A DNA stretch of 64,000 nt from assembly GCA_018613035.1 (NCBI GenBank), contig JAGGRA010000010.1:1-64000 (forward strand). Reading direction: 5' to 3'. Each line of letters opens with the position of its first letter. Position 1 is the first letter of the stretch. The position numbers and the translations under genes are program-made. The stretch comes from Pseudomonas sp. ISL-84. GTDB taxonomy: Bacteria > Bacillota > Bacilli > Bacillales > Cytobacillaceae. The notes under the pieces are model-generated. The model was not told the DNA's origin. It worked only from the letters and a program-made list of their open reading frames with translations, and ran no database searches. Shown here one piece after another: positions 8,336 through 17,155 of this stretch.

Positions 8336-8450
8336 TATATCGGTCACCTTCACAAGTTTATCGGTCAGATTTTCAATATATCGGTCAGATTTATATTTTA
8401 TCGGTCACTTTTTGGATATATCAGTCACTTTTTCGATATATCAGTCAGTT
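8336..8450. repeat. Six tandem 20-bp units built on TATCRGTCA
   Basis: TCGGTCA or TCAGTCA occurs at 8340, 8361, 8381, 8401, 8421 and 8441, so the period is 21 then 20, 20, 20, 20. Units share TATCGGTCAC plus a T-rich half. The overlapping 61-aa plus-strand frame simply translates the repeat and has no ribosome site. The rest of the 8229-8608 gap shows nothing else. Confidence 0.85.
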
Positions 8451-8608
8451 GGCGTTAGATCAACATTCCTGCACTTCTATAGTGATAACAGGGTGTAAAT
8501 TTTAAAAGCCATTTTTCGCCATAACTTTGATTAGTAAGAGAGATCTAGTATACTATTAAAAATTTATACTATGTTTTTCCAAATGAGAGAGGTCAGAGGT
8601 GACTAGGG

Positions 8609-9379
8609 ATGCTGGAAATCTTTACTGTTCGTTTATTTAATCAGGAAAGAAACATCCGGGTTTACTTACCAAACAACTATGATGGAAGCACGATAAAATA
8701 CCCCGTTTTATACATGCATGACGGGCAGAACGTTTTTGGGCGGGAAGAGGCGATTGGCGGAGAATCGCTGGAATTGCATGCATACCTTGAAAAAAATAAC
8801 GTGGATTTAATTGTGGTTGCCATTGATCAAAATACGGCAGGGGATGAACGGATTAATGAGTATTGTCCTTGGAGGAATGGAGAATTCAGTGAAAGGCTGT
8901 TAGGTTCTAAAAGTGAATCGGGTGGGAAGGGAGCGAAATATGTAGATTTTATTGTAAATGATTTAAAGCCATTCATAGACGGAAAGTACCGAACTTTAGA
9001 AGAAAAATCTTTCATGGCAGGAATCTCATTGGGCGGTCTTATTTCAATCTATGCAGCTTCCTGTTACCCCCATATATTTAAAAGGGCAGCTGCCCTGTCT
9101 CCTGCATTTTACCGGAATCAAGAAAAGATAGAGGAAATGTTGAAAAGCACCTCACTCTCACATATAGAGAAGTTGTACTTAGACTGTGGAACGGCAGAAG
9201 TGCCAACAAACAACCAAATTAGCGAGCTTTTTTTACTGTCTAATAAATCTGTATATGAAATCTTAAAAAATAAAGGAATGAATATAAACTTTTCTATAAT
9301 TGATGGGGCGGAGCATCATTATTTAGCATTTAAAAAAAGAGTTCATTCATTAATTGAATTTTTTATTTCCGATAAGTAA
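8609..9379 (+). CDS. Alpha/beta-hydrolase esterase (esterase D/IroE-like)
   Basis: A 256-residue cytoplasmic hydrolase with no signal peptide. YLPNNYDGSTIKYPVLYMHD is the first strand and oxyanion region, GISLGG near residue 138 is the nucleophile elbow, and GAEHHYLAFKKR near residue 234 supplies the His; the acid is probably the Asp of YLDCGTAE. The family contains esterases and siderophore/feruloyl esterases. AGAGGTGA precedes ATG 8609. Monocistronic; substrate unknown. Confidence 0.82.
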   Translation: MLEIFTVRLFNQERNIRVYLPNNYDGSTIKYPVLYMHDGQNVFGREEAIGGESLELHAYLEKNNVDLIVVAIDQNTAGDERINEYCPWRNGEFSERLLGSKSESGGKGAKYVDFIVNDLKPFIDGKYRTLEEKSFMAGISLGGLISIYAASCYPHIFKRAAALSPAFYRNQEKIEEMLKSTSLSHIEKLYLDCGTAEVPTNNQISELFLLSNKSVYEILKNKGMNINFSIIDGAEHHYLAFKKRVHSLIEFFISDK

Positions 9380-9545
9380 AAGAACCGGAAACAGGATTAT
9401 TCTTCTATTTAAGATAATATTAGTGGAAAAGTTTATTTTAGATGAAGAGGTCAATGTGTGGGCACTTAATTTAAGGCCGTTGGGCTCCTAAACTTTGCAA
9501 TTATGGGGGAGTCAACGCAGTTTCCTGATACAACGTTTTTTCCAA

Positions 9546-9576
9546 ACAAAAAAAGGACTCTATAATAGAGTCCTTT
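9546..9576 (-). terminator. Terminator of the cold-shock gene
   Basis: On the minus strand AAAGGACTC / GAGTCCTTT, followed by a T-run ending in TTTTTTTG, 6 nt after the csp stop codon. Confidence 0.85.
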
Positions 9577-9581
9577 CATCA

Positions 9582-9782
9582 TTACGCTTTGTTAACGTTA
9601 GTAGCTTGAAGTCCACGTTGACCTTGCTCAGTGTCAAATGTCACTTTTTGGCCTTCGTCTAAAGATTTAAATCCTTCGCCTTGGATAGCTGAGAAATGTA
9701 CGAATACGTCTTCTCCACCTTCAACCTCGATGAAACCAAAACCTTTTTCTGCGTTAAACCATTTTACTGTACCTGTTTGCAT
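9582..9782 (-). CDS. csp: Cold-shock protein (CspB/CspD-like)
   Basis: A 66-residue OB-fold protein with both RNA-binding motifs, KGFGFIEV (RNP1) and VFVHFSAI (RNP2). It acts as a single-stranded nucleic-acid chaperone in the cytoplasm. ATG 9782 follows GGAGGAAACACAC; the 18 extra residues of the longer frame precede that site and are leader. Length and sequence fit Bacillus/Listeria CspB, CspD or CspLA; the exact paralogue cannot be assigned. The AT-rich leader may hold the usual long cold-shock 5' UTR. Confidence 0.95.
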   Translation of the reverse strand: MQTGTVKWFNAEKGFGFIEVEGGEDVFVHFSAIQGEGFKSLDEGQKVTFDTEQGQRGLQATNVNKA

Positions 9783-10371
9783 GTGTGTTTCCTCCTGCGT
9801 GGATCTATTCCACATTTTAATACTATTATTGCTCATTAGATATCAAAGGCGAAAAGTTTAAACACTTATTCTTTGACCGAACAAAAATAATTCTTCTTAA
9901 GAATAACAGCTAAAGTCTGGAAAAGCAAATTTTATTTAAGAATTTTTATTTTTTAAATTCCAGGTATTCAAAAAAAACAGACGTTTTTTTAGGAAAAGGT
10001 TCTGATTTCTCCATCTCAAAAAGATTAAAAAATTTAGGTGAAAGATCCCATTGGCTATGGAGCCCCAGAGTCTATAAAGGATTTTCATCACGTTACGTGA
10101 AAAGTGGAAGCTCATTTATTAGGTTTAAATAGAGAAATTGTCCTTTTTTAATTATTTGAGTTTGATTGACCAGTTTTTCTTTATAAATGAGATAAGCTTG
10201 AACTATAACTTTCTTCAGCTCTCTAGAATAGGCGTAAATATATAGGATAAATGATTCGGATTAACAAGTATGTAACAAAACCTAAACTCCTTTTTTACAT
10301 AGCATCAATAAAGTCTTTTTGTTCATTTGTTATCCTCTAAGAGAAATCAGATTTACTTAAGGAGGCATAAC
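9783..10371. other. Gene-free divergent intergenic region, about 590 bp
   Basis: It holds the csp leader on the minus side and the promoter region of the secreted hydrolase on the plus side. About 10030-10140 has short open stretches in two frames broken by stops and without a ribosome site; I cannot assign them to a family. AT-rich throughout. Confidence 0.5.
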
Positions 10372-11250
10372 ATGAAAAGTGTAAAGCGGAGTAAAAATCG
10401 AATTAGGAAGGCAGTTAGTTCTCTTTTGGTGTTGTTGTTGGTCATTTTAGGTTTGGGAAATAGCGCATTTGCAGATCAAACCAGTTTTGGCCGTGGCCAA
10501 ACGGTAAACGTGAAAATAATGTCCTATAACATTCATCATGCTGAAGGGGAAGACGGAATTTTAGATTTAGAACGGATTGCAAGGATAATAGAAGAGGAAG
10601 ATACGGATATTGTTGCTTTGCAGGAGGTGGACAATCATTGGTCTGAGCGCAGTGATTTCCAGGACCAGGCAAAATGGCTTGCAGAGAGTCTTGGAATGTT
10701 TTATACATATGCAGCAAACCTGGACCGTGAGCCATTAAACAATGGAGGTGAACGCCGTCAATATGGAACAGCTATTTTAAGTGAATATCCAATCATTGAA
10801 TCAGAAAATCATTTTCTGTCCCAAATAGGGAACACTGAGCAACGGGGTCTCTTAGAAGCTACAATCAATATAAGTGGAAATCACTTGAATGTTTATAACA
10901 CGCATTTAGCACTAACTCCTGCCGAACGGGAGCTGCAGATTAAGGAGATCGTTGAAATTGCCAGCCAATCAAAGGGTCCAAAAGTGATTCTAGGCGATTT
11001 AAACGCTACTCCAGAGAGCAATGAAATGAAACCTATGTACGCTAATTACCTGGATGTATTTGCAGGTCCTCCGGATGCAAATACTTATCCTGCCCAAAAT
11101 CCTGCAAAGCGGATTGATTATATCTTTACATCAAAAAACATTGAAACAGCAGATGTTGAAGTGATTAAGAGCTTGGCTTCAGACCATTTGCCTATCACTG
11201 CGGATCTTGTATTGGATCGTGATCAGCCATATTATAATGGCAATAAATAA
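10372..11250 (+). CDS. Secreted endonuclease/exonuclease/phosphatase-family protein
   Basis: A 292-residue EEP-fold protein. N-terminal KRSKNRIRKAV then a hydrophobic core ending SAFA gives a signal peptide (cleavage near residue 35). The mature part has KIMSYNIHHAEG, VALQEVD (metal Glu), GDLNATPES (Asp-x-Asn) and SDHLPITADL (catalytic Asp-His), the EEP signatures in order. It cleaves phosphodiesters, of nucleic acid or lipid, outside the cell. ATG 10372 follows AAGGAGGCATAAC; the longer frame from 10327 contains that site. Single gene with its own terminator. Confidence 0.88.
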   Translation: MKSVKRSKNRIRKAVSSLLVLLLVILGLGNSAFADQTSFGRGQTVNVKIMSYNIHHAEGEDGILDLERIARIIEEEDTDIVALQEVDNHWSERSDFQDQAKWLAESLGMFYTYAANLDREPLNNGGERRQYGTAILSEYPIIESENHFLSQIGNTEQRGLLEATINISGNHLNVYNTHLALTPAERELQIKEIVEIASQSKGPKVILGDLNATPESNEMKPMYANYLDVFAGPPDANTYPAQNPAKRIDYIFTSKNIETADVEVIKSLASDHLPITADLVLDRDQPYYNGNK

Positions 11251-11263
11251 TAATTGAATCCAT

Positions 11264-11298
11264 AGTCTTACCAAGAATGAATTGGTAAGACTTTTTTT
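11264..11298 (+). terminator. Terminator of the EEP gene
   Basis: AGTCTTACCAA / TTGGTAAGACT with a seven-T tail. Confidence 0.9.
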
Positions 11299-11482
11299 AT
11301 TGCACTTTTTTTTAGCTCCTAGATTTATTAAGAAAAGTGAGTTGTCTTTTTTTAATGGGTTGGCGCCGTTAACTTAAGCAGATTAAGAATAAATTTTGAG
11401 CATGTTGTTCCGTATAAGTTTAAAGGCCAATTGGTTGGAAATAATGTACATACTATGATCTATGATGATTTTAGGAGGAAAA

Positions 11483-12004
11483 ATGAAATTATCGAGCGAA
11501 CAGTTTCATAATAGTTATTTAGCGTTTGCATTTATTAGAGGCATAAATTTAGTAATTGAAAACGATATAAGAAAATCGTTGAAAAATTACGATTTATCGT
11601 TTCCTGCCTTTCGTATTTTATGGATTTTATATTTTGATTCAAACCACATAAACATGTCCGATCTTTCCTATCTGGCTCAAACAAATATTTCCAATGTTTT
11701 CCGGCAATTAACCAAGCTAAAAGAAGAAGGGTTAGTCATTATTGAAAATGGCCATGATGCCCGAACGAAAGAAGTATGCTTAACGGAAGGCGGCCGGAAG
11801 CTTGTTCAGGAATTTATAGAAGAGAATACGACAAACTCAAACTTACAGATTGTCGAATCAATCGCCAAAATCTCCAAAGAGGATTATTCGAAATTTATTG
11901 AAGTTTTTACTTTGTTAAGTGATGAATTACTTGGAAAACAATACAGTGACTTTTTAACCAAATCTTCAAACGCAATATTAAAGAAATCAATAAATACACC
12001 TTAG
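11483..12004 (+). CDS. MarR-family transcriptional regulator
   Basis: A 173-residue winged-helix regulator. The HTH lies at about residues 50-85 (MSDLSYLAQTNISNVFRQLT) and the wing at GHDARTKEVCLTEGGRKL. The C-terminal third is helical dimerisation sequence. ATG 11483 follows TAGGAGGAAAA, so the first seven residues of the 11462 frame are leader. It stands alone, with no adjacent target on the same strand, so its regulon is not visible. Confidence 0.85.
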   Translation: MKLSSEQFHNSYLAFAFIRGINLVIENDIRKSLKNYDLSFPAFRILWILYFDSNHINMSDLSYLAQTNISNVFRQLTKLKEEGLVIIENGHDARTKEVCLTEGGRKLVQEFIEENTTNSNLQIVESIAKISKEDYSKFIEVFTLLSDELLGKQYSDFLTKSSNAILKKSINTP

Positions 12005-12027
12005 AGGGTAAGTTGTTGATATTTCCA

Positions 12028-12075
12028 GCCGGTAAAAACAGGTTCATCTGAACCTTGTTTCTATCGGCTTTTTTT
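12028..12075 (+). terminator. Terminator of the marR-type gene
   Basis: Long imperfect stem from GCCGGTAAAAACAGGTTC to GAACCTTGTTTCTATCGGC, then seven T residues. Confidence 0.85.
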
Positions 12076-12267
12076 CATTTCTATTTAAAATCGCTGATGA
12101 CCGAGGTTCATCTCCTTCAAATATTTGCATTCGCAAATAATTATGTTTTTTATGTACCATACTATAAACAGTTACTAAATGGAGTACCCGGCAATCATGT
12201 ATATCAAGACAAACGACATTATAGATGAATAAGTTTAAATTTCAATAAAGAAGAGGGGGATTACAAT

Positions 12268-12777
12268 TTGAAGCTTTCAAAGTGTGTAAATGCTAAGAAC
12301 TCAAGATTATTATTAATAATAATGATGATTATTCCCTGGATTTCGCTTCCATTATTGGGACGAAAGACAATAAAACGGTTTCTTCCGGCAACTGTATTTA
12401 TTTGTTTAGTCGTAAAAGTAATGAATATAATCGCTGAGAAACGAAAATGGTGGTGGTTTTACACAAGTATCCATTCAAAGATAAAAGGAGATATTCCTTT
12501 CATTTTAGGTCCCTACTTTATTTGTTCTCTCTGGGTTTTAAAAATGACCTATGGTAAGTTTTCGTTATTTTTAATTACAAACGCAATTCTTCATTTCTTA
12601 TTTGTATTTCCAGGAGGAAAACTTTTGAAGAAATTAGGAATCGTTTCTTTAGTTCGTATAAACTCCATCCAATTATTTTTTATTCTTCTGATTCGAGCGG
12701 TTCTTTTATATAGTTTTCAATTCGTAAAAGAGAATCTAAATTTTGGGCGTACTGAGGGGGAAGTTGAAAGAAGCTAA
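12268..12777 (+). CDS. Multi-pass membrane protein (paralogue of the 62.9-kb gene)
   Basis: A 169-residue protein with about four membrane helices. The start MIIPWISLPLLGRKTIKRFLP matches IIPWVSLFFLNQSVLRRYMP in the protein at 62867-63334, and the two share the same overall layout (a WWWF / WWEF stretch near residue 60, then a KLLKKLGI / KFLNSLHI segment near 120). The family is common in Bacillaceae as multicopy small membrane proteins of unknown function. TTG start after AAGAGGGGG. No neighbours on the same strand. Confidence 0.75.
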   Translation: MKLSKCVNAKNSRLLLIIMMIIPWISLPLLGRKTIKRFLPATVFICLVVKVMNIIAEKRKWWWFYTSIHSKIKGDIPFILGPYFICSLWVLKMTYGKFSLFLITNAILHFLFVFPGGKLLKKLGIVSLVRINSIQLFFILLIRAVLLYSFQFVKENLNFGRTEGEVERS

Positions 12778-12861
12778 GAGTTTTTGAAAAAATCATTGAT
12801 AATTAGGTGAGCAGCGGGTTTAAATTTTTTTGCATACTCGTTTAGGCTAAATTTAGAAAGA

Positions 12862-12901
12862 TTTGATAAAACCTTTGATAAAACCTTTGATAAAACCTTT
12901 G
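12862..12901. repeat. Three tandem 12-bp units (TTGATAAAACCT)
   Basis: Exact copies at 12862, 12874 and 12886 followed by a partial TTGA. A 61-aa minus-strand frame here (KVLSKVLSKVLS) only translates the repeat and has no ribosome site. The remaining 12778-13033 stretch is AT-rich with no gene. Confidence 0.85.
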
Positions 12902-13033
12902 AAATGTTGTCAATGATCAAGTGAAAAAGAGAAAATACAGCAGAGTAAATCCAACACAATCAAGTATTTAAATGTTCTGCAATTAGCCTGCAATTTAATG
13001 GCTTTTTACTTTGTATTAAATATTCAAAAAATA

Positions 13034-13095
13034 TTGACAATTAGATATAAAACAGTTAAATTATTAATAATTATAAAGTTATAACATTATATTTA
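13034..13095 (+). promoter_or_regulatory. gntR promoter and operator copy 1
   Basis: TTGACA (13034) with a TTAAAT-like -10 at about 13056, followed by the near-palindrome AAGTTATAACATTATATTTA at 13076-13095. The same motif occurs at 13882 and 20813, so this is the probable autoregulatory site of the GntR protein. Confidence 0.72.
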
Positions 13096-13113
13096 TTAGA
13101 GGGAGAATACTAA

Positions 13114-13833
13114 ATGCAGTTAGATAAAAGTTTACATATACCTCTTTATAGACAAGTAGAAAAGATTTTAGAAGAGAAAATCATTTCGGGACAATGGGAA
13201 ATTGGGAGCCAGCTTCCAACTGAACAAGAATTGTCAGACCTTTTTGAGGTCAGCACCATTACCGTAAAAAGAGCGGTGATTGAGCTTGTGAACAAAGGGT
13301 ACCTTTTTAGGCAAAGAGGCAAGGGAACTTTCGTTTCCGGAGAAGCAAAAGAACAAGATCTCATTTCCCTTATCTCACTTAGCACGAATTCAGACCAGGA
13401 ACATCCACATGAATTAATCAGTTTCACTTATGAAGCAGCAGGCAAAGAGATCGGTGAGAAGTTAAGACTTGATCCGGAGGATGAGATAATAAAGATTGAG
13501 AGATTGAAAACCGAAAAGAATGACCCGATCGCACTTGAATATACCTATTTGCCGGCAGAAAAATGCCCAGGCCTTACATCTGATGATATTAATAATGAAC
13601 TCATATTTAACATCCTAAAAAACAGATTTCATATTTCACTGGGAAGAGCTAAAGCATTTATTAGACCCTATATACTCCCTAAAAAACAGTCCAAACTGCT
13701 GCACGTTGAAACGGGGACCGCTGTGTTTGAATGGGAGCGGTTTACCTATACGAAGCAAGAGGAGATTATTGAATACTCCAAATTCTATATTCGCACAGAT
13801 AAAGAGGTTTACTATACGGAAGTCCGATTATAA
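13114..13833 (+). CDS. GntR/HutC-family regulator with UTRA domain
   Basis: A 239-residue regulator. Residues 1-72 are a GntR winged helix (IPLYRQVEKILEEKI, TVKRAVIELVNKGYLFRQRGKGTF). Residues about 95-235 are a UTRA effector-binding domain (ISFTYEAAGKEIGEKLRLDP, then IKIERLKTEKNDPIALEYTYL). GntR/HutC proteins usually repress transport and catabolic operons and release DNA on binding the substrate. The AAGTTATAATATTATAACTT-type palindrome upstream of itself, of the ABC operon and of the DUF1904 gene defines the likely regulon. Confidence 0.9.
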   Translation: MQLDKSLHIPLYRQVEKILEEKIISGQWEIGSQLPTEQELSDLFEVSTITVKRAVIELVNKGYLFRQRGKGTFVSGEAKEQDLISLISLSTNSDQEHPHELISFTYEAAGKEIGEKLRLDPEDEIIKIERLKTEKNDPIALEYTYLPAEKCPGLTSDDINNELIFNILKNRFHISLGRAKAFIRPYILPKKQSKLLHVETGTAVFEWERFTYTKQEEIIEYSKFYIRTDKEVYYTEVRL

Positions 13834-13853
13834 AAAAAATGATCGTCCTAGAA

Positions 13854-13901
13854 TGGACAATCTTTTAGCATAAAAGATATAAAGTTATAATATTATATTT
13901 T
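13854..13901 (+). promoter_or_regulatory. ABC/oxidase operon promoter with operator copy 2
   Basis: TGGACA (13854) and TATAAA (13878) with an 18-nt spacer. The motif AAGTTATAATATTATATTTT (13882-13901) overlaps the -10 and the start region, the expected position for a repressor site. The remaining leader to 14053 is long (about 150 nt) and carries no ORF. Confidence 0.72.
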
Positions 13902-14053
13902 TAAATTTAAAATACTGAAAATTAGCAACATTAAATTAAATAGATATTTTCATTCAATGAAAGGGGGAATCCATTAGTCTGTTCAATCTTCATCTTAGAT
14001 CAGCTCCTATTGTGCAGGTATGAAACACCTAAATTGACGAGGGGGAAATAAGA

Positions 14054-15139
14054 ATGAAAAGAAAAGCATCTCTTATACTTTTACTTTGTTTATTACTTGT
14101 TACTGCGGCTGGATGCAGCGGCCAAACTGGAGGTTCTTCAGATGAAGGATCAGGAAAAAGTCCTGAAAAAACCCTTGTTTTAGCAGCATATGGAGGAAGC
14201 TATGAGCAAAAGATGAAAGAGGTTCTGATACCAGAATTTGAGAAAGAGCATGGTGTTAAGGTTAAGTACATTACCGGGAGCTCTGTTGATACTTTATCTA
14301 AGCTTCAAGCCCAAAAGGACAATCCGCAAATTGATGTTGCCTTTTTGGATGATGGTCCGCAAGCACAGGCAAAAGCTTTTGGACTGCTGGCACCATTAGA
14401 TGAGAGTGTTGTTACAAACCTGGCGAATGTATATGATATCGCGAAGGATAAAGACAATGTGGGCGTAGGTTTTGGAATCATTTCAACCGGATTGGCTTAT
14501 AACAAAGAAGTCTTTGAACAGAATGGCTGGGAGCCGCTGACATCATGGAATGATCTGGCCGACCCGAAATTCAAAGGGAAGCTTGTACTGCCGTCCATTG
14601 CCAATACGTATGGTGTCCACTTTCTTCTCATGACGGCCATTGCAAACGGTGGCAGTGAAGAAAATATTGAGCCTGGATTTGAAAAGCTAAAAGAAATTGC
14701 CGGAAATGCTGTGACATTTGATAAAACAGCTGACGTTTCCAACTACTTCATGCAAGGCCAGACCGTAGCAAGTGCATGGGGAAGCAGCCGTGTGTTCACT
14801 CTTCAGGATACTGGATTCCCAATTGAGTATGTTATCCCTGAAGAAGGTGTTCCTGCTTTAATGCCAACTGTTAGTGTCATAAAGGATGCACCAAATGCCG
14901 ATCTTGCACAGGAATTTGTTAATTTTGTTCTGGATGAGGAAGCCCAGCTTTTATTTGCAAACTCTCTTTTTGACGGACCGGTTAATAAGAACGTGAAGCT
15001 TGAGGGAGATATTGTGGATAAGGTGGTTTATGGTGAAGACGAAATTGCGAAATTAATCAAAGTGAATTGGGAAGTTGTCAATGCAAAACGAGCTGAATGG
15101 ACAGAGCGGGCTAATAAAGAAATAGAAGTGGCCCATTAA
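14054..15139 (+). CDS. ABC transporter substrate-binding lipoprotein (PotD-like)
   Basis: A 361-residue binding protein. Hydrophobic leader then LVTAAGCSG, a lipobox with Cys at residue 22 and an SGQTGGSSDEGSGK linker. The mature fold begins TLVLAAYGGSYEQKMKEVLI, as in spermidine/putrescine and related family-8 binding proteins, with AQKDNPQIDVAFLDDG as a ligand-loop region. It delivers an amine or opine-type solute to the permeases encoded next. The neighbouring flavin dehydrogenase suggests the ligand is an imino or opine compound to be oxidised. Confidence 0.88.
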   Translation: MKRKASLILLLCLLLVTAAGCSGQTGGSSDEGSGKSPEKTLVLAAYGGSYEQKMKEVLIPEFEKEHGVKVKYITGSSVDTLSKLQAQKDNPQIDVAFLDDGPQAQAKAFGLLAPLDESVVTNLANVYDIAKDKDNVGVGFGIISTGLAYNKEVFEQNGWEPLTSWNDLADPKFKGKLVLPSIANTYGVHFLLMTAIANGGSEENIEPGFEKLKEIAGNAVTFDKTADVSNYFMQGQTVASAWGSSRVFTLQDTGFPIEYVIPEEGVPALMPTVSVIKDAPNADLAQEFVNFVLDEEAQLLFANSLFDGPVNKNVKLEGDIVDKVVYGEDEIAKLIKVNWEVVNAKRAEWTERANKEIEVAH

Positions 15140-15154
15140 GGAAGAGGTGAAATG

Positions 15155-16231
15155 ATGAGTTACTTAAGCCTTGAAAATGTGGTTAAGACCTTTAATAAAA
15201 CAGAAGTCGTTAAAAAGCTGAGCCTTGAGATTCAAAAAGGGGAGCTGGTCTCTTTTTTGGGGCCATCAGGCTGCGGCAAAACGACGACACTAAACATGAT
15301 AGCCGGATTTCTGGAAGTGGATGGCGGGAAGATTGAGGTGGACGGCAAGCCCGTTCACCTGCTTCCTCCCAATAAAAGAGAAATGGGCATGGTGTTTCAG
15401 AACTACGCATTGTTTCCGCATATGACTGTTTTTGAGAATGTGGCCTATGGGCTGAAGCTTCGCAAGGTGCCGAAAAGTGAAATGAACACGCGCGTGCTTG
15501 AAGCCCTGGAAATGGTCCGATTATCAGGCTATGAAAAACGCTATCCAAAGGAGCTATCGGGCGGACAGCAGCAGCGGGTCTCACTTGCAAGGGCACTGGT
15601 CATTAAACCGAAAGTACTCCTCCTCGATGAACCCCTGAGCAATCTTGACGCAAAGCTGCGCCAGGAAATGCGCGAGGAAATCGTCGATATTCAAAAGCAA
15701 GTCGGCATTACCACCATTTTTGTTACACATGATCAGGAGGAAGCCTTGGCGATATCAGACCGGATCGCCGTCATGTATGAGGGAAGGATTGAACAGGTGG
15801 ATGATCCAGCTTCCATCTATAATCATCCGAAGACAGACTTTGTGTCCCAGTTTATTGGGGAAGTGAATCACATTCAGGGAAAAGTGCTGGAAGCCTATGA
15901 AAATAAAAAATGTAAAATGCACTTTTTTGGAAATGAACAGATTGTTTCCGTACCATCAGCAAAGAATTCAGAGGTTCACTTTTTCATCAGGCCTGAAAAA
16001 ATTCAAATCTCGCTAGCCGAGTCAAATGAAAGAAATGAGGCCTTCCAAACGAAAGTCGAAAGGAAAATGTTTTTGGGTGCCAAGACTCGATATATCTTGA
16101 GCGTACAGGATAAGCATCTTGTTGCTGATATATCCAATACCGTCCTGAATCCAACTCAGGTAAAAGAAGGAAACAGCGTCTATACGTATTGGAATCCGGA
16201 GGATCTGCTGCCTTCAAGAATGGTGAGGTGA
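15155..16231 (+). CDS. ABC transporter ATP-binding protein (PotA-like)
   Basis: A 358-residue importer ATPase. Walker A GPSGCGKTT near residue 38, signature LSGGQQQR near 136, Walker B VLLLDEP near 156 and the switch His in FVTHDQEEA near 191. The C-terminal 110 residues are the TOBE regulatory region typical of PotA/FbpC/MalK-type subunits. ATG 15155 gives a 7-nt spacer from GAAGAGG, better than ATG 15152. It energises the two permeases downstream and lies 15 nt after the binding-protein gene. Confidence 0.92.
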   Translation: MSYLSLENVVKTFNKTEVVKKLSLEIQKGELVSFLGPSGCGKTTTLNMIAGFLEVDGGKIEVDGKPVHLLPPNKREMGMVFQNYALFPHMTVFENVAYGLKLRKVPKSEMNTRVLEALEMVRLSGYEKRYPKELSGGQQQRVSLARALVIKPKVLLLDEPLSNLDAKLRQEMREEIVDIQKQVGITTIFVTHDQEEALAISDRIAVMYEGRIEQVDDPASIYNHPKTDFVSQFIGEVNHIQGKVLEAYENKKCKMHFFGNEQIVSVPSAKNSEVHFFIRPEKIQISLAESNERNEAFQTKVERKMFLGAKTRYILSVQDKHLVADISNTVLNPTQVKEGNSVYTYWNPEDLLPSRMVR

Positions 16232-16237
16232 GAATAA

Positions 16238-17155
16238 ATGCAAGCCGGAATCGGAACGGAACATGATTTATTGCTTCAGCAGAAGAAAAAGAATTTAAAT
16301 AGGAAACGGATTGATACTTGGCTGCTGCTGCTTCCAACTCTCGCCATTTTTATCTTTTTCTTCTTGCTTCCTTTGTTTTTCCTGTTTATCACAAGCTTTA
16401 AAACCTTTGATGCCAGCACTGGGATAGGGGATGAGTGGACGCTTCAGAATTACATAAAGTTCATGTCAGATCCATTTTATCTGGGAGTTGTCTGGCGGAC
16501 TGTTAAAATCGCACTTTTAACCACATTGATTACCATCATTATTTCCTATCCGGTAGCTTTTCAGATTTCAAGGTCAAAGGGGAGAGCAAGGAATTACTTA
16601 ACCTTGCTTGTGCTGTCGCCTCTCTTGATTAGCATGGTAATCCGCTGCTATGGATGGGTCATTCTGCTTAACAATAATGGGGTGGTCAACAATACTCTTT
16701 TAAAGCTAGGCTGGATTGATCAGCCGTTAACCCTTTTGTACACTGAATTGAGTGTCGTTATTGGCATGGTGCATGTTCTTTTTCCATACATGGTGCTAAG
16801 CATCATGGGATCGCTTGAAAAAATAGATCCTTCCGTCATCAGAGCCTCGCAAAATCTCGGGGCCAGCTCCTTCAGAACCTTCTTTTCCATCCTGCTTCCG
16901 CTAACCTTGCCAGGCGTTTTTGCCGGATCTGTTATGGTATTCAGTCTAAGCGTTAGTTCGTTTGTGACACCGGCCATTTTAGGAGGCCCGCAGGTAAAGG
17001 TCATGTCCTACTTAACTTATGAACAGGTAGCTGTGATGCTGAACTGGCCTTATGGTGGCGCCATTGGGTTCCTATTAATCCTGATTGCGACGATTACGAT
17101 TATCGCCTACAGCAAAATACTTGCCAGGTCGGAAAAAGGAGTGGCGATACAATGA
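16238..17155 (+). CDS. ABC transporter permease (PotB-like)
   Basis: A 305-residue protein with six helices. Helix 1 is LLLLPTLAIFIFFFLLPLFF, and the ATPase-contact EAA-type loop reads IRASQNLGASSFRTFFSILLPLTLPG near residue 200 (an EAA variant with RAS). A soluble 30-residue N-terminus precedes helix 1. It forms the heterodimeric membrane channel with the PotC-like subunit, whose gene it overlaps by 4 nt (ATGA). Confidence 0.88.
   Translation: MQAGIGTEHDLLLQQKKKNLNRKRIDTWLLLLPTLAIFIFFFLLPLFFLFITSFKTFDASTGIGDEWTLQNYIKFMSDPFYLGVVWRTVKIALLTTLITIIISYPVAFQISRSKGRARNYLTLLVLSPLLISMVIRCYGWVILLNNNGVVNNTLLKLGWIDQPLTLLYTELSVVIGMVHVLFPYMVLSIMGSLEKIDPSVIRASQNLGASSFRTFFSILLPLTLPGVFAGSVMVFSLSVSSFVTPAILGGPQVKVMSYLTYEQVAVMLNWPYGGAIGFLLILIATITIIAYSKILARSEKGVAIQ

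Noticed and set aside
8336-8450. CRISPR array
   Set aside because: The period is 20 bp with near-identical units and no unique spacers; no cas genes nearby.
8313-8498. 61-aa frame over the TATCGGTCA array
   Set aside because: Coding appearance comes from the repeat; no ribosome site and in a terminator-bounded spacer.
10030-10140. Possible decayed gene before the EEP hydrolase
   Set aside because: Two frames look weakly protein-like but are broken by stops and match no family I can name; reported only as gene-free sequence.
12774-12959. 61-aa minus-strand frame with KVLSKVLSKVLS
   Set aside because: The protein is just a translation of the 12-bp tandem repeat; no ribosome site and no similarity to anything known.
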